A stretch of 64,000 nucleotides of DNA from Prevotella vespertina (lineage in GTDB: Bacteria > Bacteroidota > Bacteroidia > Bacteroidales > Bacteroidaceae). The stretch lies in NCBI RefSeq assembly GCF_009728485.1, contig NZ_VVIQ01000001.1:337016-401015 (forward strand). Reading direction: 5' to 3'. Under the pieces are notes generated by a model. It ran no database searches, was not told the origin of the DNA, and saw nothing but the letters and a program-made list of their open reading frames with translations. The first letter of the stretch is position 1; each line of letters opens with the position of its first letter. The position numbers were made by a program, and so were the translations under genes. Shown here in pieces: positions 1 to 8,308 of this stretch.

Positions 1-44
1 TATAAGCCTAATATTTTGATTATATTTACCAACTAAAAAGATAA

Positions 45-77
45 TTGATAATACTTGATAATCAGCTTGTTGATAAT
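45..77. promoter_or_regulatory. Three TTGATAAT direct repeats upstream of the PUL
   Basis: The octamer TTGATAAT occurs at 45-52, 55-62 and 70-77, before the promoter of the first PUL gene. Spacings are 10 and 15 bases. Direct repeats upstream of a Bacteroidota PUL promoter can be regulator sites, but no regulator gene lies in the window, and in DNA this AT-rich the match may be chance. Confidence 0.3.
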
Positions 78-116
78 TAATAAAATCATTTTCTGTTTAT
101 ATAATAAGCAGTTTTA

Positions 117-147
117 TTTATTAAATGTGAAATCATCACTATCTTTG
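117..147 (+). promoter_or_regulatory. Bacteroidota-type promoter of the PUL operon
   Basis: The -7 element TATCTTTG is at 140-147, with a partial -33 element TTTA at 117-120 and a 19-base spacer. Transcription would start near 154, leaving a leader of about 50 bases before the first gene. Confidence 0.6.
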
Positions 148-204
148 CGAATAAAGAATAAGAACAAAAGAATATATTTTAAATAACTAAAAACATGGTT
201 CACT

Positions 205-711
205 ATGAGGAAAATCACAAGTAATTTGCTTGGTGCAGTGTTACTACTATCTTCAACGATGACGTTCCTAGGATGCTCAACAGTTGATGATGGCAGTTAT
301 ACAGCACCCATCACACTGACCGAGAAGATTGGTGGTAAGTGGGTTGTGAACTCAGTTACGCAGACTGATGAAACTAACGCGCGAACAAAGACACTAACAA
401 ATCTACTCGACTTTGACACGTTTGTTATTAATCTTAACCAAGATGAAGCGGGTAATGCTACCACTTTCTCTGTTGAAGGTAATGCGCCTGCACTACTGCC
501 AACCAGCGGTACGTGGAAGATGGATTATAACTTCACAAAGAGTGACAACACAGCTAGTAATCTGATTCTTAACGATGGTAAAGCAGAAACATCTCTCACG
601 GTAACAGCTGTACCGGGTAATACTAAGACTCTTGAATATCGTTTGACTCGTAAGACAAACGGACAGTCTTTTGTTTCATATACGTATAATTTAACGCAAG
701 CTGTAAAGTGA
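205..711 (+). CDS. Small PUL-associated lipoprotein (DUF5004-like)
   Basis: This 168-residue protein has a hydrophobic signal segment ending in the lipobox FLGC, so the mature protein should start at Cys24 and be lipid-anchored. The rest is Ser/Thr/Asn-rich and beta-strand-like, with a conserved-looking GTWKMDYN turn, as in small surface lipoproteins encoded beside SusC/SusD pairs (DUF5004-type; family call from memory of such loci). It is the first gene after the promoter at 117-147, and the next gene starts 7 bases after its stop, so it probably leads the PUL operon. A glycan-binding or surface-accessory role is inferred from context only. Confidence 0.6.
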   Translation: MRKITSNLLGAVLLLSSTMTFLGCSTVDDGSYTAPITLTEKIGGKWVVNSVTQTDETNARTKTLTNLLDFDTFVINLNQDEAGNATTFSVEGNAPALLPTSGTWKMDYNFTKSDNTASNLILNDGKAETSLTVTAVPGNTKTLEYRLTRKTNGQSFVSYTYNLTQAVK

Positions 712-718
712 TTTGGCT

Positions 719-1939
719 ATGAAAAAGATATTTTTAGCATTGATGTGCTTGTTCCCTTTGGTTTTATTTGGTCAAGGTACGGAATTAAGTACGGCTCCTA
801 AGTGTTGGACAGTACCAGCAGTCTTCACTGCAGATGAGGAAGTTACGTTCTATTATGATATGACAGATGTGGGCTTTCAAGAAGGGGTTGATCTCTATTT
901 ATGGGCATGGCAACCAACAGAGCCAGATGCTGGTCATGGTGGTAACTCTTCGGATTTTGCCAAATTGGAGTACGTTGGTAACAACATTTATAAGAAGACT
1001 ATGATACCAACACAATACTTCCATTGTGATGTATCAAAGTTCGAAGACGCTGAATGGCCAGGCTTTTGGCAACGCTTGAAGACGAAAGATGGAAGTCTAT
1101 GGTCAGGTGTTTTTGCTGCTCCCGACAGCCGTTTAGAGTTTGCAAACTTCAAGAAGTCAGGTGCAGGTATAACCTTCTTTAGTGGTAAGAAGTCTACTGG
1201 TTTGACAGAGAAGTTTACTTTGGATGAGCCATTGACAGTCCTTTTCAACCCTGATGTGTATAAGTTAGGTGATAAGACATTGACAGAGTTGGCTAAAGAT
1301 GCTGATTTCGTTCAATTTGGTGTACACTCAGCTTTAAATGATTGGACTGTGCAACAAACACTTGATGTATGGCGTCCTGCTGTATTAAAGAAGGCTGGTT
1401 TGAAGAAACTCTCTAATGGTCTCTATGCTTGGAACGTTGGAATACCTAGTGAGTATTATGCTTATAACCCTCAAGATGCAGGTCAAGCTGATAAGCCAAC
1501 AATCCTTGCTGATCCTGATCAGAAGGCTAGTTTCCAACTTGAAAACATGAATTATATTATAATTAAGGTGATTAAAGATGCTAATGGAGCTAATCAGTGG
1601 GGTGTAAATAGTGGTGATCAAAAGCAAAAGGCAGGTTCTGCTGCACCTTATCCAGACCCTATGTTCTCTTATTTCCCTACACGAGTAAGTGCAAAGGATA
1701 TCCTTACTTTGACCCGTGAATACAATGAACGAACATCTGGAGATTTAAAGTATACAATCGTAGCAGGCTCTAAGACTCTTACAGGAACTATGTCTGGTGT
1801 TCGTGACAAGCGTGAGGTAACACTTGATCTTAATAAGGAGTTAGAAGGCGTTAAAGCATCTGAATTGAAATTAACTATCAAGGAACAGCATGATAGAGTG
1901 GTTGTTGAATCAACTATACCACTTGTTGTAGCTGATTAA
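719..1939 (+). CDS. Exported PUL-associated protein (DUF4961-like)
   Basis: This protein of about 406 residues starts with a Sec signal peptide (MKKIFLALMCLFPLVLFGQG). An in-frame TTG lies two codons upstream at 713, but the ATG at 719 gives the normal signal-peptide start. No catalytic motif is visible. The mature part is rich in Trp, Tyr and Asp, including a WAWQPTEPDAGHG stretch, and resembles exported proteins of unknown function (DUF4961-like, a tentative call) found next to SusC/SusD genes. It lies 7 bases after the upstream lipoprotein gene and 61 bases before susC, which suggests co-transcription. A SusE/SusF-like glycan-binding role is possible but is inferred from position, not homology. 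Confidence 0.6.
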   Translation: MKKIFLALMCLFPLVLFGQGTELSTAPKCWTVPAVFTADEEVTFYYDMTDVGFQEGVDLYLWAWQPTEPDAGHGGNSSDFAKLEYVGNNIYKKTMIPTQYFHCDVSKFEDAEWPGFWQRLKTKDGSLWSGVFAAPDSRLEFANFKKSGAGITFFSGKKSTGLTEKFTLDEPLTVLFNPDVYKLGDKTLTELAKDADFVQFGVHSALNDWTVQQTLDVWRPAVLKKAGLKKLSNGLYAWNVGIPSEYYAYNPQDAGQADKPTILADPDQKASFQLENMNYIIIKVIKDANGANQWGVNSGDQKQKAGSAAPYPDPMFSYFPTRVSAKDILTLTREYNERTSGDLKYTIVAGSKTLTGTMSGVRDKREVTLDLNKELEGVKASELKLTIKEQHDRVVVESTIPLVVAD

Positions 1940-2000
1940 ATAAGGTGATGGGAGAGGGATTCTCTCCTATCTTTATCAATCCATAAAAGCATTAAATTCT

Positions 2001-4937
2001 ATGAAACTAACATTTCAAAATAAACTATCGGGGCTCATCCTCTTTATGATGATGTTGTTCTGTAGCAATGTATCGGCACAAAATATCACAGTTAGTGGTA
2101 GTGTTGTCGATTCAGAGAAAGAGCCACTTATCGGTGCTTCTGTAAGTGTTGTAGGTGGTAAAGTAGGTGCTATAACTGACCTTGATGGTAAGTTTAGTAT
2201 TGAATGTAAGCAAGGTGACATGCTCGAAGTATCCTATATTGGGTATACAACACGTAAGATTCAAGCCGCAAAAGACTTGAAGGTTGTATTGGAAGAGGAT
2301 GCTAAGAAACTTGATGAGGTGACTGTTGTTGGCGTTGGTTATGGTAAGATGCGTAAGAGCGACCTAACTGGTGCTATAGCATCTGTTAGTTCTAAGGACA
2401 TGAAACAAGGTGTTATTACCTCTACAGAACAATTATTACAAGGTAAAGTAGCAGGTCTTTCTATCGTACAAAGTTCTGGTGCTGTAGAATCAGGAGCATC
2501 AATTCGCTTACGTGGCGGTACATCTTTGTCTGCAAGCAATGGTCCTTTGGTTGTAGTTGATGGTATTCCTGGTGTTGATATCAACTCTGTTCAATCGTCA
2601 GAGATTGTTAGTATGGACATTCTCAAGGATGCATCAGCGGCAGCAATATATGGTTCTCGTGGTGCAAATGGTGTCATCATCATTACAACTAATCGTCAGG
2701 GAACAGATACAGAAGTAAATACTATCCAATATAATGGCTATGTTGCCTTTGCTTCAGCAGCTCGCAAACTAGATGTATTATCGGCTAATCAATGGCGAAG
2801 CTATGTACGTTCTACTGGTAATATGAGTGCTTTGGACTTTGGAGCTAGCACTGATTGGCAGGATGAATTAATGCGTACAGCTGTCTCACATAGTCATAAT
2901 ATTAACTTCTCATCATCGAAGAAGAATCATGGATATCGTGCTAGTTTCACCTATAATAATAATGAAGGTGTAATCAAAACTAACACTATGAACAGGCTTG
3001 CAGGTTCATTGTCTGCATATCAAACAGGGCTTAATGGACATCTAAGACTAGATGAAGGTATCAATACAAACTTCGATAGTTGGCATCCAATCGATAGTCG
3101 AATATTCGAGCGAATGATTAATCTTCAACCTACGTTCCCTGTATATAATTCAGATGGAACCTACGCCCAATTGAATGGTACAAACACGGAGAATCCAGTT
3201 GAATTAAATAATCATCGTACAGAGGACCGAAAGCGTCATCGCTTCCTTGGATATATGAAAGCTGAGTTACAGATTATCGATGGTCTCTCTGCGACAATGA
3301 ATACTTCTTATGAGTTCAATTCCGTTAAGTCAGGTCTTTATAAACCAACTTATGCGCGCATGGAAGGGCAGAGTGAGAAAGGTTGGGGTCAACGTCTTTA
3401 TGATGATTATACCAATAAGCAGCTTGAACTTTACCTAACTTATGATAAGAAGTTTGCTGATATTCACCACTTAAATCTGATGGGTGGTTACTCTTATCTT
3501 GATAATATCTATGAGGGTTTCAGTGCTACTCGTTCTGGTTATGACTCTGATGCTTTCGGTTATAATAACCTAGGTGCTGGTAGTGATTATAGGCAAGGTG
3601 ACGCTGGTTCTTATAAAGGAGGTTCTAAGCTAATATCGTTCTTTGGACGTGTTAACTATAGTCTTCTTGATCGTTACATGCTTACAGCAACCTTACGTCG
3701 TGATGGTTCTTCACGTTTCGGTGAGAACCATAAATGGGGTGTATTCCCCTCTGTTTCGTTTGCATGGCGTATCTCTGAAGAGCCTTTTATGGCATCAACT
3801 CGTGAATGGTTAGACAATTTGAAACTTCGTGCAGGCTTTGGTGTAACTGGTAACCAGAATGGTATTGGTGAATACAAATCGCTCTCTATTCTTTCGGCAG
3901 CAGGTTCTGCTTATTACGATGGAGCAACTAATACATGGAAGAACTCCTACACACAGATTCAAAACCCTAACCCTGATCTTAAGTGGGAATCTACTGCTCA
4001 ATGGAACCTAGGTGTTGACTTCTCTGTATTCAATAAGTTGAATGGTACTTTAGAATTGTACTATAAGAAGACATCAGACCTTCTTTGGACCTATCCAGTA
4101 CCACAACCTCCATATCTCGTTGGCACTATGTTAGCCAATGTTGGTGACTTAGTGAACAAAGGATTTGAGTTAACTCTAGGTTACAAAGCTGTTCGTACAA
4201 AGGATTGGACACTTGATGCAAATATGTCTCTATCGTATAATAAGCAAGAGATAACCAAGTTGTCAAATGATCAATATCAAGCTGTTGGTTTGCAGGCAGG
4301 ACCTTTGCATAGTGTACGTGGTATGTCTAACATCTATTCACAAGTAATTAAAGAAGGTTATCCAGCTGGTGCTTTCTGGGGACCACATTGCCAAGGTATC
4401 TCTGAAGATGGCAAATATATGCTTGAAAAAGATGCTGATGGTAAGGTGAAGGAAGGTTATCTTGGTTCAGCAATGCCTAAGTGGAATATTGGTTTAAGTC
4501 TAAATGCTACATGGAAGAACTTTGATGCTAGCGTTGCAGCCTATGGTATGTTCGGACAGAAAGTACTGAATGTTAGTCGTATGGTATTATATGATCCAAC
4601 ACGTTTCCCATCACAGAATACACTTGACGACTTCATGACTAGTGGTATAACTGATAATCCAACTTTCTCTGATTACTTCATAGAGAAGGGTGATTTCTTC
4701 CGTCTTCAAGCTATAACATTGGGCTATTCTTTACCATTGAACAGCCTCAAGAAGCTAGGTCTCACTCGTCTACGTTTCTATGTAACAGGCGAGAATCTCT
4801 TCTGTATAACAGGTTATAAGGGTATTGATCCAGAGGTTAGTGTACCTGACAACGTACTTAACTCACCAGGTATAGACTTCTTCAATAGTTATCCACGACC
4901 ACGTACTTTCTCTATCGGATTGAACGTTGGCTTCTAA
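2001..4937 (+). CDS. SusC/RagA-family TonB-linked outer membrane protein
   Basis: This 978-residue TonB-dependent receptor would import a glycan across the outer membrane together with the SusD partner encoded next. The order is a signal peptide (to about residue 26, ending SNVSAQN), a carboxypeptidase-regulatory-like domain (VSGSVVDSEKEPLIGASV, about 30-100), the plug (VGYGKMRKSDLTGAIASV; LRGGTSLSASNGPLVVVDG; AAAIYGSRGANGVIIITT, about 110-235) and a beta barrel ending in the aromatic NVGF. Length and motif order are typical of SusC proteins. It is followed after 39 bases by susD. Substrate cannot be read from the sequence, but the downstream GH97 and GH99-like enzymes suggest an alpha-linked glycan. 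Confidence 0.95.
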   Translation: MKLTFQNKLSGLILFMMMLFCSNVSAQNITVSGSVVDSEKEPLIGASVSVVGGKVGAITDLDGKFSIECKQGDMLEVSYIGYTTRKIQAAKDLKVVLEEDAKKLDEVTVVGVGYGKMRKSDLTGAIASVSSKDMKQGVITSTEQLLQGKVAGLSIVQSSGAVESGASIRLRGGTSLSASNGPLVVVDGIPGVDINSVQSSEIVSMDILKDASAAAIYGSRGANGVIIITTNRQGTDTEVNTIQYNGYVAFASAARKLDVLSANQWRSYVRSTGNMSALDFGASTDWQDELMRTAVSHSHNINFSSSKKNHGYRASFTYNNNEGVIKTNTMNRLAGSLSAYQTGLNGHLRLDEGINTNFDSWHPIDSRIFERMINLQPTFPVYNSDGTYAQLNGTNTENPVELNNHRTEDRKRHRFLGYMKAELQIIDGLSATMNTSYEFNSVKSGLYKPTYARMEGQSEKGWGQRLYDDYTNKQLELYLTYDKKFADIHHLNLMGGYSYLDNIYEGFSATRSGYDSDAFGYNNLGAGSDYRQGDAGSYKGGSKLISFFGRVNYSLLDRYMLTATLRRDGSSRFGENHKWGVFPSVSFAWRISEEPFMASTREWLDNLKLRAGFGVTGNQNGIGEYKSLSILSAAGSAYYDGATNTWKNSYTQIQNPNPDLKWESTAQWNLGVDFSVFNKLNGTLELYYKKTSDLLWTYPVPQPPYLVGTMLANVGDLVNKGFELTLGYKAVRTKDWTLDANMSLSYNKQEITKLSNDQYQAVGLQAGPLHSVRGMSNIYSQVIKEGYPAGAFWGPHCQGISEDGKYMLEKDADGKVKEGYLGSAMPKWNIGLSLNATWKNFDASVAAYGMFGQKVLNVSRMVLYDPTRFPSQNTLDDFMTSGITDNPTFSDYFIEKGDFFRLQAITLGYSLPLNSLKKLGLTRLRFYVTGENLFCITGYKGIDPEVSVPDNVLNSPGIDFFNSYPRPRTFSIGLNVGF

Positions 4938-4976
4938 GTTCATCGTAAATTCTAACTTTAAAAGATTCTATCTATT

Positions 4977-6542
4977 ATGAAACGATTGAATTTCAATATA
5001 TCAAATATGCTCCCTAAGAAGGCATGCTTAGGCTTAGGTCTTCTCTTGGCACTATCTTCTTGCACCGATCTAAACGAACATCTTTATGATAAAGTATCGC
5101 AAGACAACTATGGAAAGACATCATCAGAAGTGGCTACTATAGTCGGTGGTGCGTATGCCACATTACGTGGTTATGGAGCTAACACACCCGAAGGGGCAGG
5201 TGTTATCTGTTATCCAACTTGTGAGTACGTGTTCTTTACTCAGGAGTGTTCAAGCGATGAGGCTTGTATTCCAACACGTGGTACTGACTGGTTCGATGGC
5301 GGTCGTTACCAGCAGTTCCAGCGTCATAATTGGGACGTAAAGAACACGGGTATCCTTTCTGTATGGCGTTATAACTTCACCGGAGTATCGAAGATTAACG
5401 CTATTATTCATCAAGTAGAACAAAGTGGATTAAGCACTGAAGACAAGCAAAAAGTTGAGGCTGAGCTACGCGGTCTACGTGCTTATTACTACTACAACTT
5501 GCTTGATTGTTTTGGAAATGTGCCTATCGTGACCGACTTCACACAGAAGGAGTTGCCTGCAAACTCGCCTCGTAAGGATGTCTTTGCATTTATAGAGAAG
5601 GAGCTTAAGGATATACTTCCAATACTTCCATCAGGTACTACTTATGCTAAGTTTACGCAGAATGTGGCTAACACCTTGTTGGCTCGTCTCTATCTAAATG
5701 CTGAAGTTTACACAGGAACTCCGCGTTGGCAAGACTGCTTGGATGCATGTAGTAAGGTTCAAGGATATAGCTTAACTCCTAACTATAAAGCCAGTTTCGC
5801 TATCCAAAATGAGAAGTCTCCTGAAATTATCTTCTCTATTCCTTACGACCATAAACAAGGTACTGTTGGTAACTACCTAGCTAGTATGACCTATCATTAC
5901 AATCAGAAGTTAGCCTTCGATCCAGCTGGTGTTTACCAGTGGTGTGGTAATGGTATTTGTGCACAGCCAGGGCTTTATTCTTCATTTGATGAGAAGGATG
6001 TTCGTCGCCAATGTCTGTTAATAGGTCAGCAGTATAGTGCTAAAGATGGTTCAGAAGTATTGATGGACGATGGTTCACCATTGAACTATACTGAAGAAAT
6101 AGACAATTTCACCGATGCAGCAAAGAATGCTGGTGCACGTTTAAATAAGTATGAGTGGAGTGCAACTGACTCTTGGGAGCGTGATAATGATTGGGTTCTT
6201 ATGCGTTATGCAGAAATCTTAATGATGCAAGCAGAGTGTAATTTCCGCCTCGGCTATACCCCAACAGCCCTCACATATATCAATCAGATTCGCAAACGTG
6301 CAGGTCTCAACGATCTTACAACATTGACACTTGAGGACTTAGATACCGAGTGGAAGCATGAGTTTGTATTTGAGAATCTTCGTCGAACAACCAACATTCG
6401 CTTTGGTACCTACTATCAGGCATGGTGGGAGAAACCAGCTGATCCAGCTGATCATCACACTGGTATCTATCCTATCCCACAAGAGGAACTGAACAAGAAT
6501 CCTAATTTGAAGCAGAATCCAGGTTATAGTTCACAACAGTAA
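4977..6542 (+). CDS. SusD/RagB-family glycan-binding lipoprotein
   Basis: This 521-residue surface lipoprotein caps the SusC transporter and binds the oligosaccharide. The lipobox LSSC follows a hydrophobic segment (LGLGLLLALSS), and the N-terminus runs into TDLNEHLYDKVSQDNY, as is usual for SusD. The AELRGLRAYYYYNLLDCFGNVPIV segment (here beginning near residue 162) and the C-terminal ILMMQAECNFRLG, INQIRKRAG and PIPQEELNKNPNL features are SusD hallmarks. It directly follows susC, and a long hairpin 10 bases after its stop probably ends the transcript. Confidence 0.95.
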   Translation: MKRLNFNISNMLPKKACLGLGLLLALSSCTDLNEHLYDKVSQDNYGKTSSEVATIVGGAYATLRGYGANTPEGAGVICYPTCEYVFFTQECSSDEACIPTRGTDWFDGGRYQQFQRHNWDVKNTGILSVWRYNFTGVSKINAIIHQVEQSGLSTEDKQKVEAELRGLRAYYYYNLLDCFGNVPIVTDFTQKELPANSPRKDVFAFIEKELKDILPILPSGTTYAKFTQNVANTLLARLYLNAEVYTGTPRWQDCLDACSKVQGYSLTPNYKASFAIQNEKSPEIIFSIPYDHKQGTVGNYLASMTYHYNQKLAFDPAGVYQWCGNGICAQPGLYSSFDEKDVRRQCLLIGQQYSAKDGSEVLMDDGSPLNYTEEIDNFTDAAKNAGARLNKYEWSATDSWERDNDWVLMRYAEILMMQAECNFRLGYTPTALTYINQIRKRAGLNDLTTLTLEDLDTEWKHEFVFENLRRTTNIRFGTYYQAWWEKPADPADHHTGIYPIPQEELNKNPNLKQNPGYSSQQ

Positions 6543-6551
6543 AAAGCGTTG

Positions 6552-6633
6552 AAAGCTCCATTATAAGTATATAATAAGGATGAAAAGCAAGATGGTTTTC
6601 TATCGTAATATATACTTATAAATGGAGCTTTTT
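6552..6633 (+). terminator. Long near-perfect hairpin after susD
   Basis: An arm of about 22 bp at 6552-6573 (beginning AAAGCTCCATTATAAG) pairs with 6609-6633, with one extra base in the 3' arm, and a T-run follows. The loop can pair further (GATGAAAAGC with GGTTTTCTATC). It starts 10 bases after the susD stop, so it is probably the operon terminator, but it is longer than a usual intrinsic terminator. It is one of four similar structures in the window. Confidence 0.7.
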
Positions 6634-6711
6634 CATGCTCTTAATTATCTTATAAAGGCTCTTTTTTGTGAGTAATGAGGCTTATTAATGAGTCTAAACT
6701 TATTGCCTTAT

Positions 6712-6900
6712 CATGGAAAAGAGTTTCTTTATAATTGAAAAATAGATTAAAAATAGAAATAAATTAAACTAAAAAGGATACAAAAATAGATTATTTTCTT
6801 AGTAAGAACAATCTCTTTAATCTTTTAATCAGTTGTTTCTAGCGATAGAATCAAGTGTTTTAACCATGATAAGAGAGTGTTTTAAGCATTTAAGAGAATG
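6712..6900. repeat. AT-rich spacer with 22-bp periodicity
   Basis: The 513-base gap between susD and the GH99-like gene holds no gene. AATAGATTA occurs at 6741 and 6785 (44 bp, two times 22) with a degenerate copy between. TGTTT followed by similar sequence occurs at 6834, 6856 and 6878, exactly 22 bp apart. The segment from TTATCATGGA to AATAGATTAAAAA resembles the gap at 20121-20170. The repeats are diverged, so the periodicity is weaker than in other arrays here. Confidence 0.5.
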
Positions 6901-6955
6901 ATATTATGAGATAGTTAAAAGTTATTTTTAGATAAGAGAAAACGATTTTTTTGTT

Positions 6956-6963
6956 TAATTTTG
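6956..6963 (+). promoter_or_regulatory. Possible -7 element for the GH99-like/GH97 pair
   Basis: TAATTTTG fits TAnnTTTG and lies about 90 bases before the GH99-like start. No good TTTG is seen at the expected -33 position. The gap and the hairpin upstream suggest these two genes can be transcribed apart from susCD. Confidence 0.4.
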
Positions 6964-7055
6964 TTCCTCTTTTTAACGATACATGTTGAGGGGCAGGATA
7001 ACTTTTAACGTATCTCAGTATTACTTATTACATAATGGATAATGAATAAAAAGAT

Positions 7056-8288
7056 ATGGATTTAAAGTCAATACTTACTTTAGCAGCTACTGCTGGACTC
7101 TTATTTACATCTTGTGCAGATAGTTATGAGGGTGCACCCAAGAAGGTGGATGGAAGGCAAGAGGCGCATCAAGTGATGCCATTAGCCGTCCAGAAGACTA
7201 ATAGTATGCAGGTTTATGCTCATTACATGCCATGGTTTGAGACAACAACGTCCAATCCGCAGAATGCAGGTAAGTGGGGTTATCACTGGACAATGAAGAA
7301 TTGTGACCCTAATAAGATGGTTGGTAATGATAAAAGAGAGATTGCTTCGCACTATTATCCACAGATTGGTCCGTATGCAAGTGGCGATGAGGCAGTGCTA
7401 GACTATCAATGTTTGTTGATGAAATATGCAGGTCTTGATGGTGTAATGGTCGATTGGTATGGTGTAAATAGCGATAATTCTATTGCTCAACACAAGTCGA
7501 ATACAGAGGCATTGTTCCGTGCTTTGAAGCGAGCAGGGCTCAAGATGAGTGTCGTCTATGAGGATCGTACATTGGACGGAGCGTCTGATAGGGTAGGAAC
7601 AGCTCGTCAGGATATGCGCTATTTGGCAGAGACATTCTTCAAGGATGATAGTTATGTGAAGGTAGATGGGCGTCCACTTCTGCTTAACTTTGGTCCAATT
7701 ACGATGGAATCACCGAAGGATTGGTATCGTGTCTTTTCTATCTTGACCACAAAACCGATGTTCCTTGTATTAGATGGAAAGCTCAGCAGCGTTAATAATA
7801 CGAGCTATTCAGACAATGCGCAAGGCGTCTATACATGGGTAAATGCCAATCCGAACTATGCAATAGCTAAGAACTATAAGTGTTTTGTGGGTGGTGCTAT
7901 GCCTGGATTCCATGACTATTATAAAGAAGGTGAGGGCAGTAATGGTTATACAACATACGATGCTGAGGGTGGAAAGTTGTTCCAACGCCAGCTAGATGCA
8001 GCCAAGAACGCTGGGTTAAAGTACCTTCAGATTAGTACATGGAACGATTATGGAGAGGGTACAACGATAGAGCCTACATTGGAATATGGCTACAAGTACC
8101 TCGAAATGTTGCAGAAGTTTACAGGCGTGAAGTATACAGTTTCCGACCTCGAAGTTATCTATCAATGGTATAAGGCACGTGTTGCCGAACCTAACAATCC
8201 TAAGGTTAAGGAAGCATATAATGCCCTTGTGCAACTGAAAATGGATGAAGCAAAGGCTATCATTGGTACTTTGAATAGTAAAAGATAA
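7056..8288 (+). CDS. GH71/GH99-like glycoside hydrolase lipoprotein
   Basis: This 410-residue protein has a short lipoprotein signal (LFTSC, Cys20). The fold signature is that of GH99/GH71-like TIM barrels: YAHYMPWFET near residue 51, a VMVDWYGVNSDN segment near 133, and TWNDYGEGTTIEPT near the C-terminus. The Asp331 and Glu334 of WNDYGE sit at the position and 3-residue spacing of the two acidic residues in the WNEWHE motif of GH99 endo-alpha-mannosidases (established for that family). The Glu-to-Asp change means activity and substrate cannot be assumed. It precedes the GH97 gene by 20 bases and probably works on the same glycan at the surface. Confidence 0.75.
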   Translation: MDLKSILTLAATAGLLFTSCADSYEGAPKKVDGRQEAHQVMPLAVQKTNSMQVYAHYMPWFETTTSNPQNAGKWGYHWTMKNCDPNKMVGNDKREIASHYYPQIGPYASGDEAVLDYQCLLMKYAGLDGVMVDWYGVNSDNSIAQHKSNTEALFRALKRAGLKMSVVYEDRTLDGASDRVGTARQDMRYLAETFFKDDSYVKVDGRPLLLNFGPITMESPKDWYRVFSILTTKPMFLVLDGKLSSVNNTSYSDNAQGVYTWVNANPNYAIAKNYKCFVGGAMPGFHDYYKEGEGSNGYTTYDAEGGKLFQRQLDAAKNAGLKYLQISTWNDYGEGTTIEPTLEYGYKYLEMLQKFTGVKYTVSDLEVIYQWYKARVAEPNNPKVKEAYNALVQLKMDEAKAIIGTLNSKR

Positions 8289-8308
8289 GGTAATTAATAT
8301 CTCAATAA

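Noticed and set aside
713..721. TTG start for the second PUL gene
   Set aside because: The ATG two codons later gives the normal MKK signal-peptide start.
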